Source: Microvirga pakistanensis
GTDB lineage: Bacteria > Pseudomonadota > Alphaproteobacteria > Rhizobiales > Beijerinckiaceae
Length of the DNA: 64,000 bases
NCBI RefSeq assembly: GCF_004458765.1
Contig: NZ_SPJX01000469.1
Location: 186,001 to 250,000 of the forward strand
Reading direction: 5' to 3'
The position numbers and the translations under genes were made by a program. Within the stretch, counting starts at the first letter, position 1, and every line of letters starts with the position of its first letter. Shown here in pieces: positions 1-8,369 of this stretch. The notes under the pieces are model-generated. The model ran no database searches. It was not told where the DNA came from and saw only the letters and a list, made by a program, of their open reading frames with translations.

Positions 1-824
1 CATATTAATACTTTTGCCAGGTTCTTTGTTGCTACATCTTTCGAGTGTCGCTCAGACACATCGTCTCCCATCGGCCCGGGAGAGATGGGTTGAAAGACTG
101 TGTTCCGGGGTGTTTCTCATCTCCTAAGCCGTCTCGTCAGCCGTGGCGTCGCCGTGGTGAGCGGCTCGTCGAGCCCGTCGTCCGTCCTATCGCACCGAGC
201 AACGTAAGGAACCGTCCAGCATAACCGTCGCTTAGAATACTGAATCCTCTACAGCGAGTTCCACATCCGGGGTCACCAATGCCGCTGAGCCAAAACCCCA
301 TTGTTGAGTGGCCGGCAGAGTTCGAGCACCTGGTCCAAAGTCTTCAGATTTCGGCCGATGCCGATAGCACGCGCAATGGCCACATCGATGTCGATGTAGA
401 TGCCGAGACCCTTTTCCGGCTCAATGTCTTCGAGGCCCGGATGCGACACCGACGGGTTCGCCTGAGGGTGCCCGGCACAGATGAATGTCTCGTGGCCGAG
501 ATGAACGTGCTGGTGGGTTTGGGAGCCGCAGACAACCCAGGCCGGCGCAGCGCCAAGGTCCGCATCAGCTTCCACGACATCCAAGAGGATGGCTGCGTCG
601 ACCCCGTTCCTTCAGATGAAGCCGCGCTCTTCGTTCACCCCGGCTGAGGGAGCCACTCGATTTCGTCGGCGACAGCCAGCATCTCGTTACCGGTCTTCGG
701 TACTCCGGCTCAGTCGCCACCGATTAGGACTTTTGAGCTATGGGGCATACCGCTGTTGCGCCAAGGCCCCGGCATTGACGCTGCGCCGCTCCCAAGCAAG
801 GCTTAGCAAGGGAGGTACGGGGAA
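1..824. other. Left-edge region with no confident gene
   Basis: No convincing gene is seen before the collagen-like gene. Positions 279-647 on the plus strand and 273-584 on the minus strand are both open and overlap almost completely. Neither has a clear Shine-Dalgarno sequence or a family I recognise. The minus-strand reading (a TTG start, and a His/Cys-containing stretch near residues 19-40) reads slightly more like protein, but a decayed gene or chance openness are equally likely. The first 250 bases are less GC-rich than the rest and hold nothing identifiable. Confidence 0.4.
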
Positions 825-1835
825 ATGGCCATGCTCAAGCGCCTACTCGTTACAGCAGCGATCGCTACAGGGGTTAGTCCGGCGATGGCGGACATCATTG
901 TGGATCAGGCCATGATCACAGCGGGCGAGCTGCGCGTGACCGGCCGTTTGAGCAGACCACGCCAGACCGCCCTGACCCTCGATAGCCAACACCAGACGAG
1001 AAGCGATGCGAATGGACGCTTTGCCTTCCGGGTCGTCTACCACCCTGCCGATTGCATCGTCACGCTTCGGGCGGACGACGAGCAGCGGGACGCCGTCATA
1101 GGATTTTGTGGCCAGAGAGGGCCGGAAGGACAGCGAAGCGAGGCGCCTCCTCAACAGGCGAGCATCGAGCAACCCGTGGCGGTTGGTCCTCCAGGCCCCT
1201 CCGGTCCTCCAGGCCCCTCCGGTCCCCCTGGTCCGCAAGGTCCCAGCGGGCCTCAGGGACCCGCAGGACCTCCGGGTCCGGCAGGGGCGGACGGGCCGCA
1301 AGGTCCGCCAGGACCTCCGGGCCAAGCCACGACCGATGGACAGCCTGGCCCCATAGGGCCTCCAGGACCAGAAGGGCCTCCTGGACCACCAGGCCCGCAG
1401 GGCCCCCAAGGCGTTGCAGGTCACCAAGGACCGCAAGGGCCACAGGGGGCTCCTGGTCCCAAAGGAGAAGCCGGCGCTGCGGGGGCGCCCGGACCCGTTG
1501 GACCGCCCGGCCCCCAAGGCCCAGATGGACAGGTCGGCCCACCCGGACCTCCAGGGCCCGCAGGCCCGACCGGAGCGGCTGGCCCGCCTGGAGCTCCTGG
1601 TCCGATGGGGCCCGAGGGCAAGCCTGGAACAGCCGGAACCATCCTTCGGGTACTCGTTCAGCAATGCACCCAAGGCGGGCGATGCGCTGCACGGTGCGAT
1701 GACGACGAGTATCCGATTGGCGGAACCTGCAACCGGGGCGACCAATTCGCCATGGATGAGACCAGCGTCTATTGCTTCTCTGTCAATGAGAGCGATAACG
1801 GCATCCGCGCCAGGGCGATTTGCGCCAGGAAGTGA
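825..1835 (+). CDS. Secreted collagen-like (Gly-X-Y) repeat protein
   Basis: The 336-residue protein starts with a Sec signal peptide (hydrophobic segment to about A22, AMA-type cleavage site). A small domain follows at residues 23-95 with C77 and C95, possibly a carboxypeptidase-regulatory-like fold. Residues 121-272 are about 50 Gly-X-Y triplets rich in GPP, GPQ and GPA, broken once near residues 169-171 where a glycine is missing. The C-terminal 60 residues hold six cysteines (281, 287, 291, 302, 318, 333) and probably form a disulfide-bonded cap. The start is supported by AAGGGAGG just upstream; a second ATG lies two codons in. Bacterial collagen-like proteins form triple helices without hydroxyproline and are often surface-exposed; the role here is unknown. 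The gene stands alone, facing the convergent SGNH hydrolase. Confidence 0.85.
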   Translation: MAMLKRLLVTAAIATGVSPAMADIIVDQAMITAGELRVTGRLSRPRQTALTLDSQHQTRSDANGRFAFRVVYHPADCIVTLRADDEQRDAVIGFCGQRGPEGQRSEAPPQQASIEQPVAVGPPGPSGPPGPSGPPGPQGPSGPQGPAGPPGPAGADGPQGPPGPPGQATTDGQPGPIGPPGPEGPPGPPGPQGPQGVAGHQGPQGPQGAPGPKGEAGAAGAPGPVGPPGPQGPDGQVGPPGPPGPAGPTGAAGPPGAPGPMGPEGKPGTAGTILRVLVQQCTQGGRCAARCDDDEYPIGGTCNRGDQFAMDETSVYCFSVNESDNGIRARAICARK

Positions 1836-1949
1836 TGGACCTTTGTCCGTGAGAACCGTGCGGCAGATAGACATGGATGCTGCCGCACGTGCCGGAAGCA
1901 CGGGCATCAGCGCGCCTTCTGGTGAAGGTGGGCGAATGACTTTGGGATC

Positions 1950-2792
1950 TCAGCGCGACGCGGCCGTTCTGCTTACGGCGCCCAGGGCCATGTCTTGCGA
2001 CGTGACGGCCGCATGGAGGGCGGAGGCCAGGAGCTGCGCGATGCAGTCGTAGCCGCGATCACCCAAGTGAAAGCGGTCGCCCGAGAGCATGGCGTTCAAT
2101 GTATCCGCAGAGCGCTCAGCCCACTCCTTCATGAGCCGGTAACGCGAGAACACGGGCACCTGCTCGCGGGCCGCCGTCGCGCTGACGAGCCCGACGAAGC
2201 GCTCGTATCGGCCAAGATCCGGGATGCCGGGATAATATTGCTGATCGAGAAGCAGGAGATCGACATGCGCGGCCTGGACGGAATCGATCCCCTGCTCCAG
2301 CAGAGCCACGAAGCGCCCCTCGTCACCACCTTTGAGGATATCGTTCGTGCCGACCTGCCAGATGACCAGATCCGGTTTGCTGACCTTCAGCACGGCCTCG
2401 AGGCGGCTCAACGTCTCGGCAATCGTCTCGCCGCCCCGGCCGGCATTCTCGACCACCACTTGCGCTCCCCAGATTGCGGCCAGATCGGGCTGGAGTTGGG
2501 CCGGATACGACAAGGCGGGAGCCGAAGCCCCGATCCCTTCCGTTGAGGAGGAGCCGATCGCCAGGACTCGAATAAGCTCCTGCCGCTTGAGCCGCCGCGG
2601 AAGGCTCTCGAGCTTGCCTGAAACGGAGAGAACTGGCCGTTTTGCGGAGCACGCTTCATCCATAGCCAGGGCAGAACCGCCCATTGCGACCAGAGCGAAC
2701 CCTATCGCGGCAAAGGCTCCGACGACACCGCGAAATGCCCCGCTTGTCCCCTTCGCTCCGGCCGCGATACGGCCGAGCTCTTCTTGTTCCAT
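1950..2792 (-). CDS. SGNH/GDSL-family hydrolase, exported
   Basis: This is a 280-residue SGNH hydrolase. Block I is IGSSSTEG, with a serine nucleophile expected there. Block III is GTND (WQVGTNDIL), and block V is a DRFHLGDRGY segment giving the Asp-x-x-His pair. An alanine/glycine-rich hydrophobic stretch at about residues 24-44 ends in SALA and looks like a signal peptide, so the enzyme is probably periplasmic. It is a likely carbohydrate or acyl esterase; the substrate cannot be read from sequence. The first ATG lies 91 bases inside the end of the OpgC-like gene and has no good ribosome-binding site, so translation may be coupled or a later start may be used. The overlap on the same strand suggests both act on one glycan, the acyltransferase adding and the hydrolase removing or remodelling acyl groups (inference). 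Confidence 0.8.
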   Translation of the reverse strand: MEQEELGRIAAGAKGTSGAFRGVVGAFAAIGFALVAMGGSALAMDEACSAKRPVLSVSGKLESLPRRLKRQELIRVLAIGSSSTEGIGASAPALSYPAQLQPDLAAIWGAQVVVENAGRGGETIAETLSRLEAVLKVSKPDLVIWQVGTNDILKGGDEGRFVALLEQGIDSVQAAHVDLLLLDQQYYPGIPDLGRYERFVGLVSATAAREQVPVFSRYRLMKEWAERSADTLNAMLSGDRFHLGDRGYDCIAQLLASALHAAVTSQDMALGAVSRTAASR

Positions 2793-3868
2793 TCGAGATA
2801 CCGCGCCAGTGCCAGAAGCCCCAGGATGCCGAAGATCGTGAATACCATGCCGACTAGATGCGGGCTAGCGGACGATTTCACGGCTGCCAAAGTCATGATG
2901 ACCTCGCCCAGGGCGCTCAAGATGGAGCCGACGGCAAAGATCGGAAGGCCATTGCGGCCCAGGCGCATCATCTCGGCTCCGAACCAGCTTCCCTGAAGGA
3001 GGTAACCGAGACGAAGCTGTGTTACGACATAAGCCAGCGCGAGGAAATGGAGCACGCGTCCAAGTCCGAGATCGCTCTTGACGATGTCCAAATCCTGAAA
3101 GGCCTGCCAGAGCAGGCCCGGTGCCTGACCGAAGGCCTCCGTCATGATCACCAGGGATGCCGCCAGGATAAGAACAGCGCTCGCCAGCGTAATGCGGAGA
3201 TACGGCACGCCCGAACGGGCCAGGAAGGCGCCCGTCGCGATCCCAATGGTGAACAGCAGCTGCCAAGCGAACGGATTGAAGAACCACCGTCCCGGCTCGG
3301 GCCAGCTCGGGAAGGCCAGGATATCGACTCGAGCGAGGAGATAGATGCCGACGGACACGAGAACCGCCAGGGCGACATGAATCCGCATCAGGATCATGGC
3401 AACCGGCGCCCACACCATGAGGGCGATATAGAGCGGGAGGATATTGAAGTAGCCGAGCTGGTGCCCGAGCAGGAGAATGCCCGTGATCCCCTGGGCCGTG
3501 TTGTCGAAGACCGTGCCGCGGCCATGGGCCTCGACCATCGAGAGATCATCGCTCAGCACATACCCCACCGAAAACAGGGCAATGGCCGCGCCCGTCAGGA
3601 TCAGGTGCATGCGATAGAGCTCGAGCGAGCGCCGGAAACAGCGCCCGATCACGCCGATGGCATCGCCTCGCGGGATCCTGGGATAATAGACAAGCGCAAC
3701 GGACAACCCCGAGATGAAGACGAAGGCCTCAGTGGAATCGGAAAAACCGTAGTTGCGTGGCGTCAGGTGCTCCAGGAGGTTGCCCGGGATGTGGTTGATG
3801 AAGATCATGACGAGGATAAATCCGCGCCAGAAATCGATGACGGTGTTGCGACCGCTGGAAGCGTGCAT
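2702..3868 (-). CDS. opgC: OpgC-like membrane acyltransferase
   Basis: The 388-residue polytopic membrane protein has about ten hydrophobic segments. Its start, with DFWRGF followed by INHIPGN, is typical of the OpgC/MdoC family, which succinylates osmoregulated periplasmic glucans in alphaproteobacteria. The FISGLS segment of the second helix is also characteristic. It probably moves acyl groups across the inner membrane onto periplasmic glucans or another exported glycan. The gene precedes and overlaps the SGNH hydrolase on the same strand. No OpgG/OpgH or Ndv glucan synthase lies in the window, so the acceptor glycan is inferred from family only. Confidence 0.8.
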   Translation of the reverse strand: MHASSGRNTVIDFWRGFILVMIFINHIPGNLLEHLTPRNYGFSDSTEAFVFISGLSVALVYYPRIPRGDAIGVIGRCFRRSLELYRMHLILTGAAIALFSVGYVLSDDLSMVEAHGRGTVFDNTAQGITGILLLGHQLGYFNILPLYIALMVWAPVAMILMRIHVALAVLVSVGIYLLARVDILAFPSWPEPGRWFFNPFAWQLLFTIGIATGAFLARSGVPYLRITLASAVLILAASLVIMTEAFGQAPGLLWQAFQDLDIVKSDLGLGRVLHFLALAYVVTQLRLGYLLQGSWFGAEMMRLGRNGLPIFAVGSILSALGEVIMTLAAVKSSASPHLVGMVFTIFGILGLLALARYLEWNKKSSAVSRPERRGQAGHFAVSSEPLPR

Positions 3869-4111
3869 TCCCGAACCCTCTGACTTTGATGATCACCGAA
3901 ATCGCCGAACTTATCGGCCAGACCTAAGGTCGAACCTCGAATCGACCAGGAGCCTTCACCCCCGGGTTCGGTATCCCAGACACCGTCCGGCGAGGCAAGC
4001 GTGGCAGAGCACCGCGCTCAGGGTCGAGCGGCGGCACCTCCCATGTCCCGGCACGAGGCGGGCTTCGAAGGGCAAGCCCACTTCTTCGCCCTGAAGCGGC
4101 TTCCGCGAGAC

Positions 4112-4423
4112 TCAGGTCAGGTTCTCGCTGACCTGCAGAACCGGCTGCACGCTCGTGAAATTCGGGATATCCCCGAGGACCTCCTGAGCATGGGCTTCCG
4201 CCGCTTGCTGGAAGTCCTGCATCGAACGGAAGGTGAGCAGCGCTATCACCTGATAGGTTGCTGGACTGCCATCCGGCGCATGAATGCCCCGCAACAGGCG
4301 CACGTCTTCGAGGCCCATGGGGCCCCACCGCTCCTTCACGAGCGGTATGTGCGTCTGCAGGTAGTAATCGTGATCGAACGACGATCCGGGGTCGTTCGGA
4401 TATAGGGCGGCTATAAGAACCAT
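4112..4423 (-). CDS. EthD-family small protein
   Basis: This encodes 103 residues starting MVLIAALYP, with a strong AGGAGG before the ATG at 4423; a longer in-frame extension upstream lacks protein character. The pattern of a strand, then DHDYYLQTHIPLV, then a second half carrying FTSVQPVLQVSE, matches the dimeric alpha/beta-barrel EthD family. Members are found with oxidative degradation clusters, but many stand alone with no known role. No catabolic neighbours are seen here. The gene lies between the opgC-like gene and a small membrane-protein gene on the same strand, with gaps too large for tight coupling. Confidence 0.75.
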   Translation of the reverse strand: MVLIAALYPNDPGSSFDHDYYLQTHIPLVKERWGPMGLEDVRLLRGIHAPDGSPATYQVIALLTFRSMQDFQQAAEAHAQEVLGDIPNFTSVQPVLQVSENLT

Positions 4424-4541
4424 GGCTTCCTCCTCGGGCCGGTATGCTCCGGCTCCTGACGAGGCTCTGCTCCGAATGCCCGATGGGCAAGTGGGCGATG
4501 CTGCCTCAAACGAGGGATCACGGCGGTTATCGGTAGGATTG

Positions 4542-4805
4542 TCAGATTTTCGCTGCCTGCGACCGCGCCCCTTTGAATCGCAGGCGCGCGTAGCCGACAA
4601 CCGTAAAGATCAGCCATGCAGTCTGTGTGATGAACGACGGCAAGTTGAAGTCGAAAATCAGGGAGTAAAGGATCGCGAGCGCACCAATGCCGTTGAGCAG
4701 TGCATAGTAGCCGTCCTCGACTTTCAGCCTGCCGAGTTGCAGCAGACCATAGGCCGAAACATAGGCCGCAACTCCGACCAATCCCACGAAATCAGCGACG
4801 CTCAT
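4542..4805 (-). CDS. Small CBU_0592-like membrane protein
   Basis: This encodes 87 residues starting MSVADFVGLVG at 4805, with AAGGGAG seven bases upstream. Three hydrophobic segments are visible (about residues 5-25, 35-52 and 58-75). The LYSLIFDFNLPSF loop and the short basic tail resemble the CBU_0592-like family of small integral membrane proteins, whose function is unknown. The open frame extends upstream to 5252, but that part is arginine/proline-rich and lacks a start signal, so the short form is preferred. Confidence 0.7.
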   Translation of the reverse strand: MSVADFVGLVGVAAYVSAYGLLQLGRLKVEDGYYALLNGIGALAILYSLIFDFNLPSFITQTAWLIFTVVGYARLRFKGARSQAAKI

Positions 4806-5251
4806 TGCCACTCCCTTGGCGTGATGCAGACTTATGGCATGTCGCGCATCGTTCATGAAGAGGGCTCCACGGGACAGGGCCCGGACCTCGCCCGGCCCTT
4901 GAAAGAAGGCCAAGGCTGCTTGATCGGAAGTGCTGCTCATGGGGTCCGACATCGTGTGTAATGGTACGCAACGGAACACCTGACAGGGTGCTCGCCGAGC
5001 CCTCGATCGCCGGGTTTGCACTTTCAGGAGTACCGGGCTTGCAGCCTGCCCAGGAGCGCTCCCAGCACCATCACACAAGGCCATGAATGGTGATGTCCAA
5101 CGGGCAGCTTTGCCGCAAGGTCCGCGACCCGAGCGGCCGATCGATACGCCCGGGCCTGCCACCCGGAAGGCGCTCCGGAGGGAACAGCCCAGCAGAACGG
5201 GAATTGCCTTGGGAGGCGGCGCTGAAGCCGCTCTTTGGAGGAGTTCGCCCA
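4806..5251. other. Intergenic region, 446 bases
   Basis: This lies between two divergent small genes. Several overlapping frames are open but have the arginine/proline/serine composition of GC-rich antisense shadow, with no start signals. Promoters for the two flanking genes are expected here, but no convincing -35/-10 pair is seen. Confidence 0.5.
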
Positions 5252-5488
5252 ATGTCCGACCGCAAGCAGGATGGTCAGCAACCGGAAGCTTTGCGCTCTC
5301 TGGAATCCGCCGCGAAGGCGGGAAGCCAAAAACCGAAGGACCAGGGTCTTGAGGCCCGTGGAGACACCGCGCCGGTCTCCGCCCCTCTGGAGCAGGAGCA
5401 GGAAACCGCCGCGAAGGTGCTTGAGGAGGGAGTCAGGAAAAACCCGCAAGGGATGGAGGAGGCTGCCCGGAAGGCTCCGGAGCGATAG
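5252..5488 (+). CDS. Small charged hypothetical protein
   Basis: This encodes 78 residues starting MSDRKQDGQQ, with GGAGGAG about nine bases before the ATG. It is strongly hydrophilic, rich in Glu, Lys, Gln and Ala, has no cysteine and no hydrophobic segment, and ends in a helix-prone ETAAKVLEEGVRKNP-type segment. It is probably a partly disordered cytoplasmic protein. I do not recognise a family. It converges on the chrA gene. Confidence 0.55.
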   Translation: MSDRKQDGQQPEALRSLESAAKAGSQKPKDQGLEARGDTAPVSAPLEQEQETAAKVLEEGVRKNPQGMEEAARKAPER

Positions 5489-5536
5489 CCTTCCTCTGGC
5501 TGCAGGAAAGCCCTCCCCGATCCGTTTCTCGAGCGT

Positions 5537-6952
5537 TCAGGAAACCGCACCCGCGAGGTACAGAACGACGCCTGCGGCCGAGCAGGCGGCGAGCGTCGGA
5601 AGCATGCCTGCCCTGAACCGGAACATGGCGATGACGGCCGCCGCCGACAGCAGCAGCGCCCAGGGATCGACGCTTGCGAGAACGGGGGCATCGAAGGACA
5701 GGCCCAAGCCGCGCACGGGCCATGTCTCGCGAAATACGGTGTGGATGGCGAACCAGACGGCGAGGTTCAGAATAACGCCGACCACCGCCGCCGTGATGGT
5801 CGACAGGGCACCGTGAAGGGCCTCGTTGCCGCGCAATGCCTCGATGAACGGCGCTCCCAGGAAGATGAAGAGGAAGCACGGCACGAAGGTCACCCAGGTG
5901 GCGAGCAACCCTCCGAGCACGCCCGCCGTGAGGGGCGACAGCGTTCCGGGATCCCGGAACGCCCCGATGAAACCCACGAACTGCAGGACCATGATGAGAG
6001 GTCCCGGGGTGGTCTCGGCCATACCGAGGCCGTCCAGCATCTCGCCGGGCTGGAGCCAGTGATAGTTCTCGACCGCCTGTTGGGCGACGTAGGCCAGCAC
6101 CGCGTAGGCGCCGCCGAAGGTCACGACGGCCATGGTCGAGAAGAAGGTGGCGATGCGGCTGAACACGTCGTCGGGCCCGAGCGTCACCAGCAGGAGCGCA
6201 GCGGGCACCAGCCACAGCGCGAGGCAGATCCCTGCGACCCGGAGAGCCCGCGTCGCGGAGGGACGGGCATGCTCGGGCAATGTCTCCCCCAGAAGAGCCT
6301 CGGCGTCCGCCACCTGCTTGCCGTCCTTGGCCGCGCCGTGCCCGCCTCCGACCCGGAAGGCCGGCAGGCCCGCGCGCGCGCCGATGAAGCCGATCGCGCC
6401 GGCAGCAAGAATGATGATCGGGAAAGGCACGCCGAAGAAGAAGATCGCCAGGAAAGCCACGGCCGCGGGAGCGACCATGATCCGGTTCTTGAGGGCCTTG
6501 CCGCCGATCCGCACCACCGCCTGAAGCACGACCGCGAGCACGGCCGCCTTGAGGCCGAAAAACAGAGCCGAGACGATGCCGACCTTGCCGAACAGGACGT
6601 AGACGATGCTGAGCACCATGATCGAGACGACGCCCGGCAGGACGAACAGCACTCCGGCGATGAGACCGCCGAGCGTGCGGTGCATGAGCCATCCGATATA
6701 GATGGCGAGCTGCTGAGCCTCGGGTCCGGGCAGAAGCATGCAGTAGTTCAGCGCGTGCAGGAAGCGGTTCTCGCCGATCCACCGCTTCTCCTCGACGATG
6801 ATCCGGTGCATGACGGCGATCTGGCCCGCAGGACCGCCGAAGCTCAGCATCGCGACGTGGATCCAGACCCGGAAGGCTTCGCCGAGGCTCACGCCGTGTG
6901 AAGCCTTCGGCTGCCGCGTGGGCGCGTCCCGAAGTGTCGTCTTTTGCTCCAT
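5537..6952 (-). CDS. chrA: Chromate efflux transporter ChrA
   Basis: The 471-residue CHR-family inner membrane transporter expels chromate, probably with protons. It has the two-domain long-chain form: an N-terminal CHR domain with FGGPAGQIAVMH and a PGPEAQQLAIYIGW motif near residues 75-90, and a C-terminal repeat with TFGGAYAVLAYV and ETTPGPLIMVLQFVG. The two halves are joined by a hydrophilic linker at about residues 195-230. Its start lies one base after the stop of the rhodanese-ChrB gene, so the two are cotranscribed and probably translationally coupled. The length is near the upper end for the family because of a roughly 25-residue polar N-terminus. Confidence 0.93.
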   Translation of the reverse strand: MEQKTTLRDAPTRQPKASHGVSLGEAFRVWIHVAMLSFGGPAGQIAVMHRIIVEEKRWIGENRFLHALNYCMLLPGPEAQQLAIYIGWLMHRTLGGLIAGVLFVLPGVVSIMVLSIVYVLFGKVGIVSALFFGLKAAVLAVVLQAVVRIGGKALKNRIMVAPAAVAFLAIFFFGVPFPIIILAAGAIGFIGARAGLPAFRVGGGHGAAKDGKQVADAEALLGETLPEHARPSATRALRVAGICLALWLVPAALLLVTLGPDDVFSRIATFFSTMAVVTFGGAYAVLAYVAQQAVENYHWLQPGEMLDGLGMAETTPGPLIMVLQFVGFIGAFRDPGTLSPLTAGVLGGLLATWVTFVPCFLFIFLGAPFIEALRGNEALHGALSTITAAVVGVILNLAVWFAIHTVFRETWPVRGLGLSFDAPVLASVDPWALLLSAAAVIAMFRFRAGMLPTLAACSAAGVVLYLAGAVS

Positions 6953-6953
6953 C

Positions 6954-7778
6954 TCACGCCCCCTGCTTCAGGACCGGCCAGTTGTGGGTCTCATCGGTCG
7001 CGTCCCGGCACCAGCGGTAGAAGGAATCGTACACTATCATCCCGGCCTCGAGCTGCTCGAGATCGTCGGCGTACATGCGCGAAAGGCCAAGGGAGGCCGC
7101 CAGCAGGCCCGGCGCCTCGGGTGCGAGATCGGGGCGGGCAGTGTCGGCTCCGCGGACGATCCTGGCCAAGTGCAAAAGCGGTTCCGTCCCGAGGCCGAAC
7201 TCCTCCACCATGGTGTCGAAGGTGCATTTCTCGCCACGATGGCTCCAGAAGACGCCCTCGCCCTCGATGTCGAACGGAGCGGCGCCGAAGCGCTGCGCGA
7301 CGGCGGGGACCTCGGACGGCGTGACGAACAGGAACACCGCCCGGGGATCGACGAAACGGCGGATCAGCCAGGGACAGGCGATCCGGTCGACCTTGGGGCG
7401 GGCCCGCGTGACCCAGACCGTGCGCCCGTTCCCGTCTCGGGGCGGCAGGACAGCCTCCGGCACCATCGGCAGGCCCGCCTGTGACCAGGCCAAAGCGCCG
7501 CCTTCGAGGGAGTCCGCGGGGATGCCCTCGTGGCGGAGCCAGGCGGCCACGCCTTGGCTGATCTTGAGGCCCTTCTGGCAGATGACGATGGCGGAGCGTC
7601 CCCGAACCTCCGGGGCCCATTCGTGGACCTTGGCCCAGGGGCGGCGAACGGCGCCCGGAATCAGGCGCGGATCGGCGGCGAAGTCCTCGTCCGTCTGGAC
7701 GTCGATAAGAAGCGGGCACTTGGGCGTGCCGATCAGGCGGGCGAGCTTGTCGGTGGAGATCGTGTTGATCGACGGCAT
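6954..7778 (-). CDS. chrB: Rhodanese-ChrB fusion, chromate resistance protein
   Basis: This encodes 274 residues from the ATG at 7778 (AAGGACG upstream). Residues 1-110 form a rhodanese-like domain with the active-site loop VICQKGLKIS, which contains the expected cysteine. Residues about 120-270 match the ChrB C-terminal domain (WVTRARPKVDRIACPWLIRRF, later FDIEGEGVFWSHRGEKCTFD). ChrB proteins are chromate-responsive regulators or accessory factors in chromate resistance. The gene is immediately upstream of chrA, one base apart. The usual ChrB N-terminal domain appears to be replaced by the rhodanese domain, which could act as the thiol sensor or take part in reduction (inference). An in-frame extension to 7862 has no good start. 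Confidence 0.88.
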   Translation of the reverse strand: MPSINTISTDKLARLIGTPKCPLLIDVQTDEDFAADPRLIPGAVRRPWAKVHEWAPEVRGRSAIVICQKGLKISQGVAAWLRHEGIPADSLEGGALAWSQAGLPMVPEAVLPPRDGNGRTVWVTRARPKVDRIACPWLIRRFVDPRAVFLFVTPSEVPAVAQRFGAAPFDIEGEGVFWSHRGEKCTFDTMVEEFGLGTEPLLHLARIVRGADTARPDLAPEAPGLLAASLGLSRMYADDLEQLEAGMIVYDSFYRWCRDATDETHNWPVLKQGA

Positions 7779-8066
7779 GACGAAGCGTCCTTGCTGAAGG
7801 TGAGCTGGACGCGATGCTTGGGCATGTCGCCTCGTGAGGGGATCGCAGCCCCCATGCGCCAATTAGGCGCCAGACGCCGGGCTGTGTCAACGAACTTCTG
7901 ATCGGTTGCGGAGATCCGCCTCTCGGTCCGCCCGACAGCAAGGACAGGGACCGCTTTGCCTGATCGATTGAGGCGGAACTGATGAAAGACAGACATATTT
8001 GATTCAGGTCGGCAGGAGACCATTTCAAACGTTGATATGGCGACACAGGCCCCAAGCGAGGCGGAT

Positions 8067-8294
8067 ATGACCAGGGATGAACTTGCCGACAAGCTCGACC
8101 ATCTGGATCCTGGAGCGACGATCACGGTCCCCAAAGAGGTCCTGGCCCGCATCTTCGACGAGGCGACATTGTCCTACGATTCCCAGGAGGCCCTCAGACG
8201 GATTACGGATTTCGCTCTCGAATACCAGTGCAGCTTCTCGTTCCATGAACATGAAGATGCGGTGCCCTGCTTTCAGAAGGACGATGTTTTCTGA
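8067..8294 (+). CDS. Small acidic hypothetical protein
   Basis: This encodes 75 residues starting MTRDELADKL, with GCGAGGCGG directly before the ATG at 8067; an alternative ATG at 8037 has no ribosome-binding site. The protein is acidic, predicted mainly helical, with one C-terminal stretch rich in His/Glu (FHEHED) and two cysteines. No family is recognised. It converges on the glgB operon. Confidence 0.55.
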   Translation: MTRDELADKLDHLDPGATITVPKEVLARIFDEATLSYDSQEALRRITDFALEYQCSFSFHEHEDAVPCFQKDDVF

Positions 8295-8369
8295 AAGGTC
8301 GCCAAGCAGGCTCGCCGCGGATCACAGACCCGTTGCAGGGGTGACGCGAGGCGGTGGGAAACAGACGCC

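Noticed and set aside
843..1907. Long minus-strand frames opposite the collagen-like gene
   Set aside because: They arise from the Gly-Pro codon repeats; the Arg/Ser/Trp-rich repeats have no independent support.
2858..3883. A 341-codon plus-strand frame opposite the OpgC-like gene
   Set aside because: Highly charged, no hydrophobic core, no ribosome-binding site; antisense shadow of a membrane protein gene.
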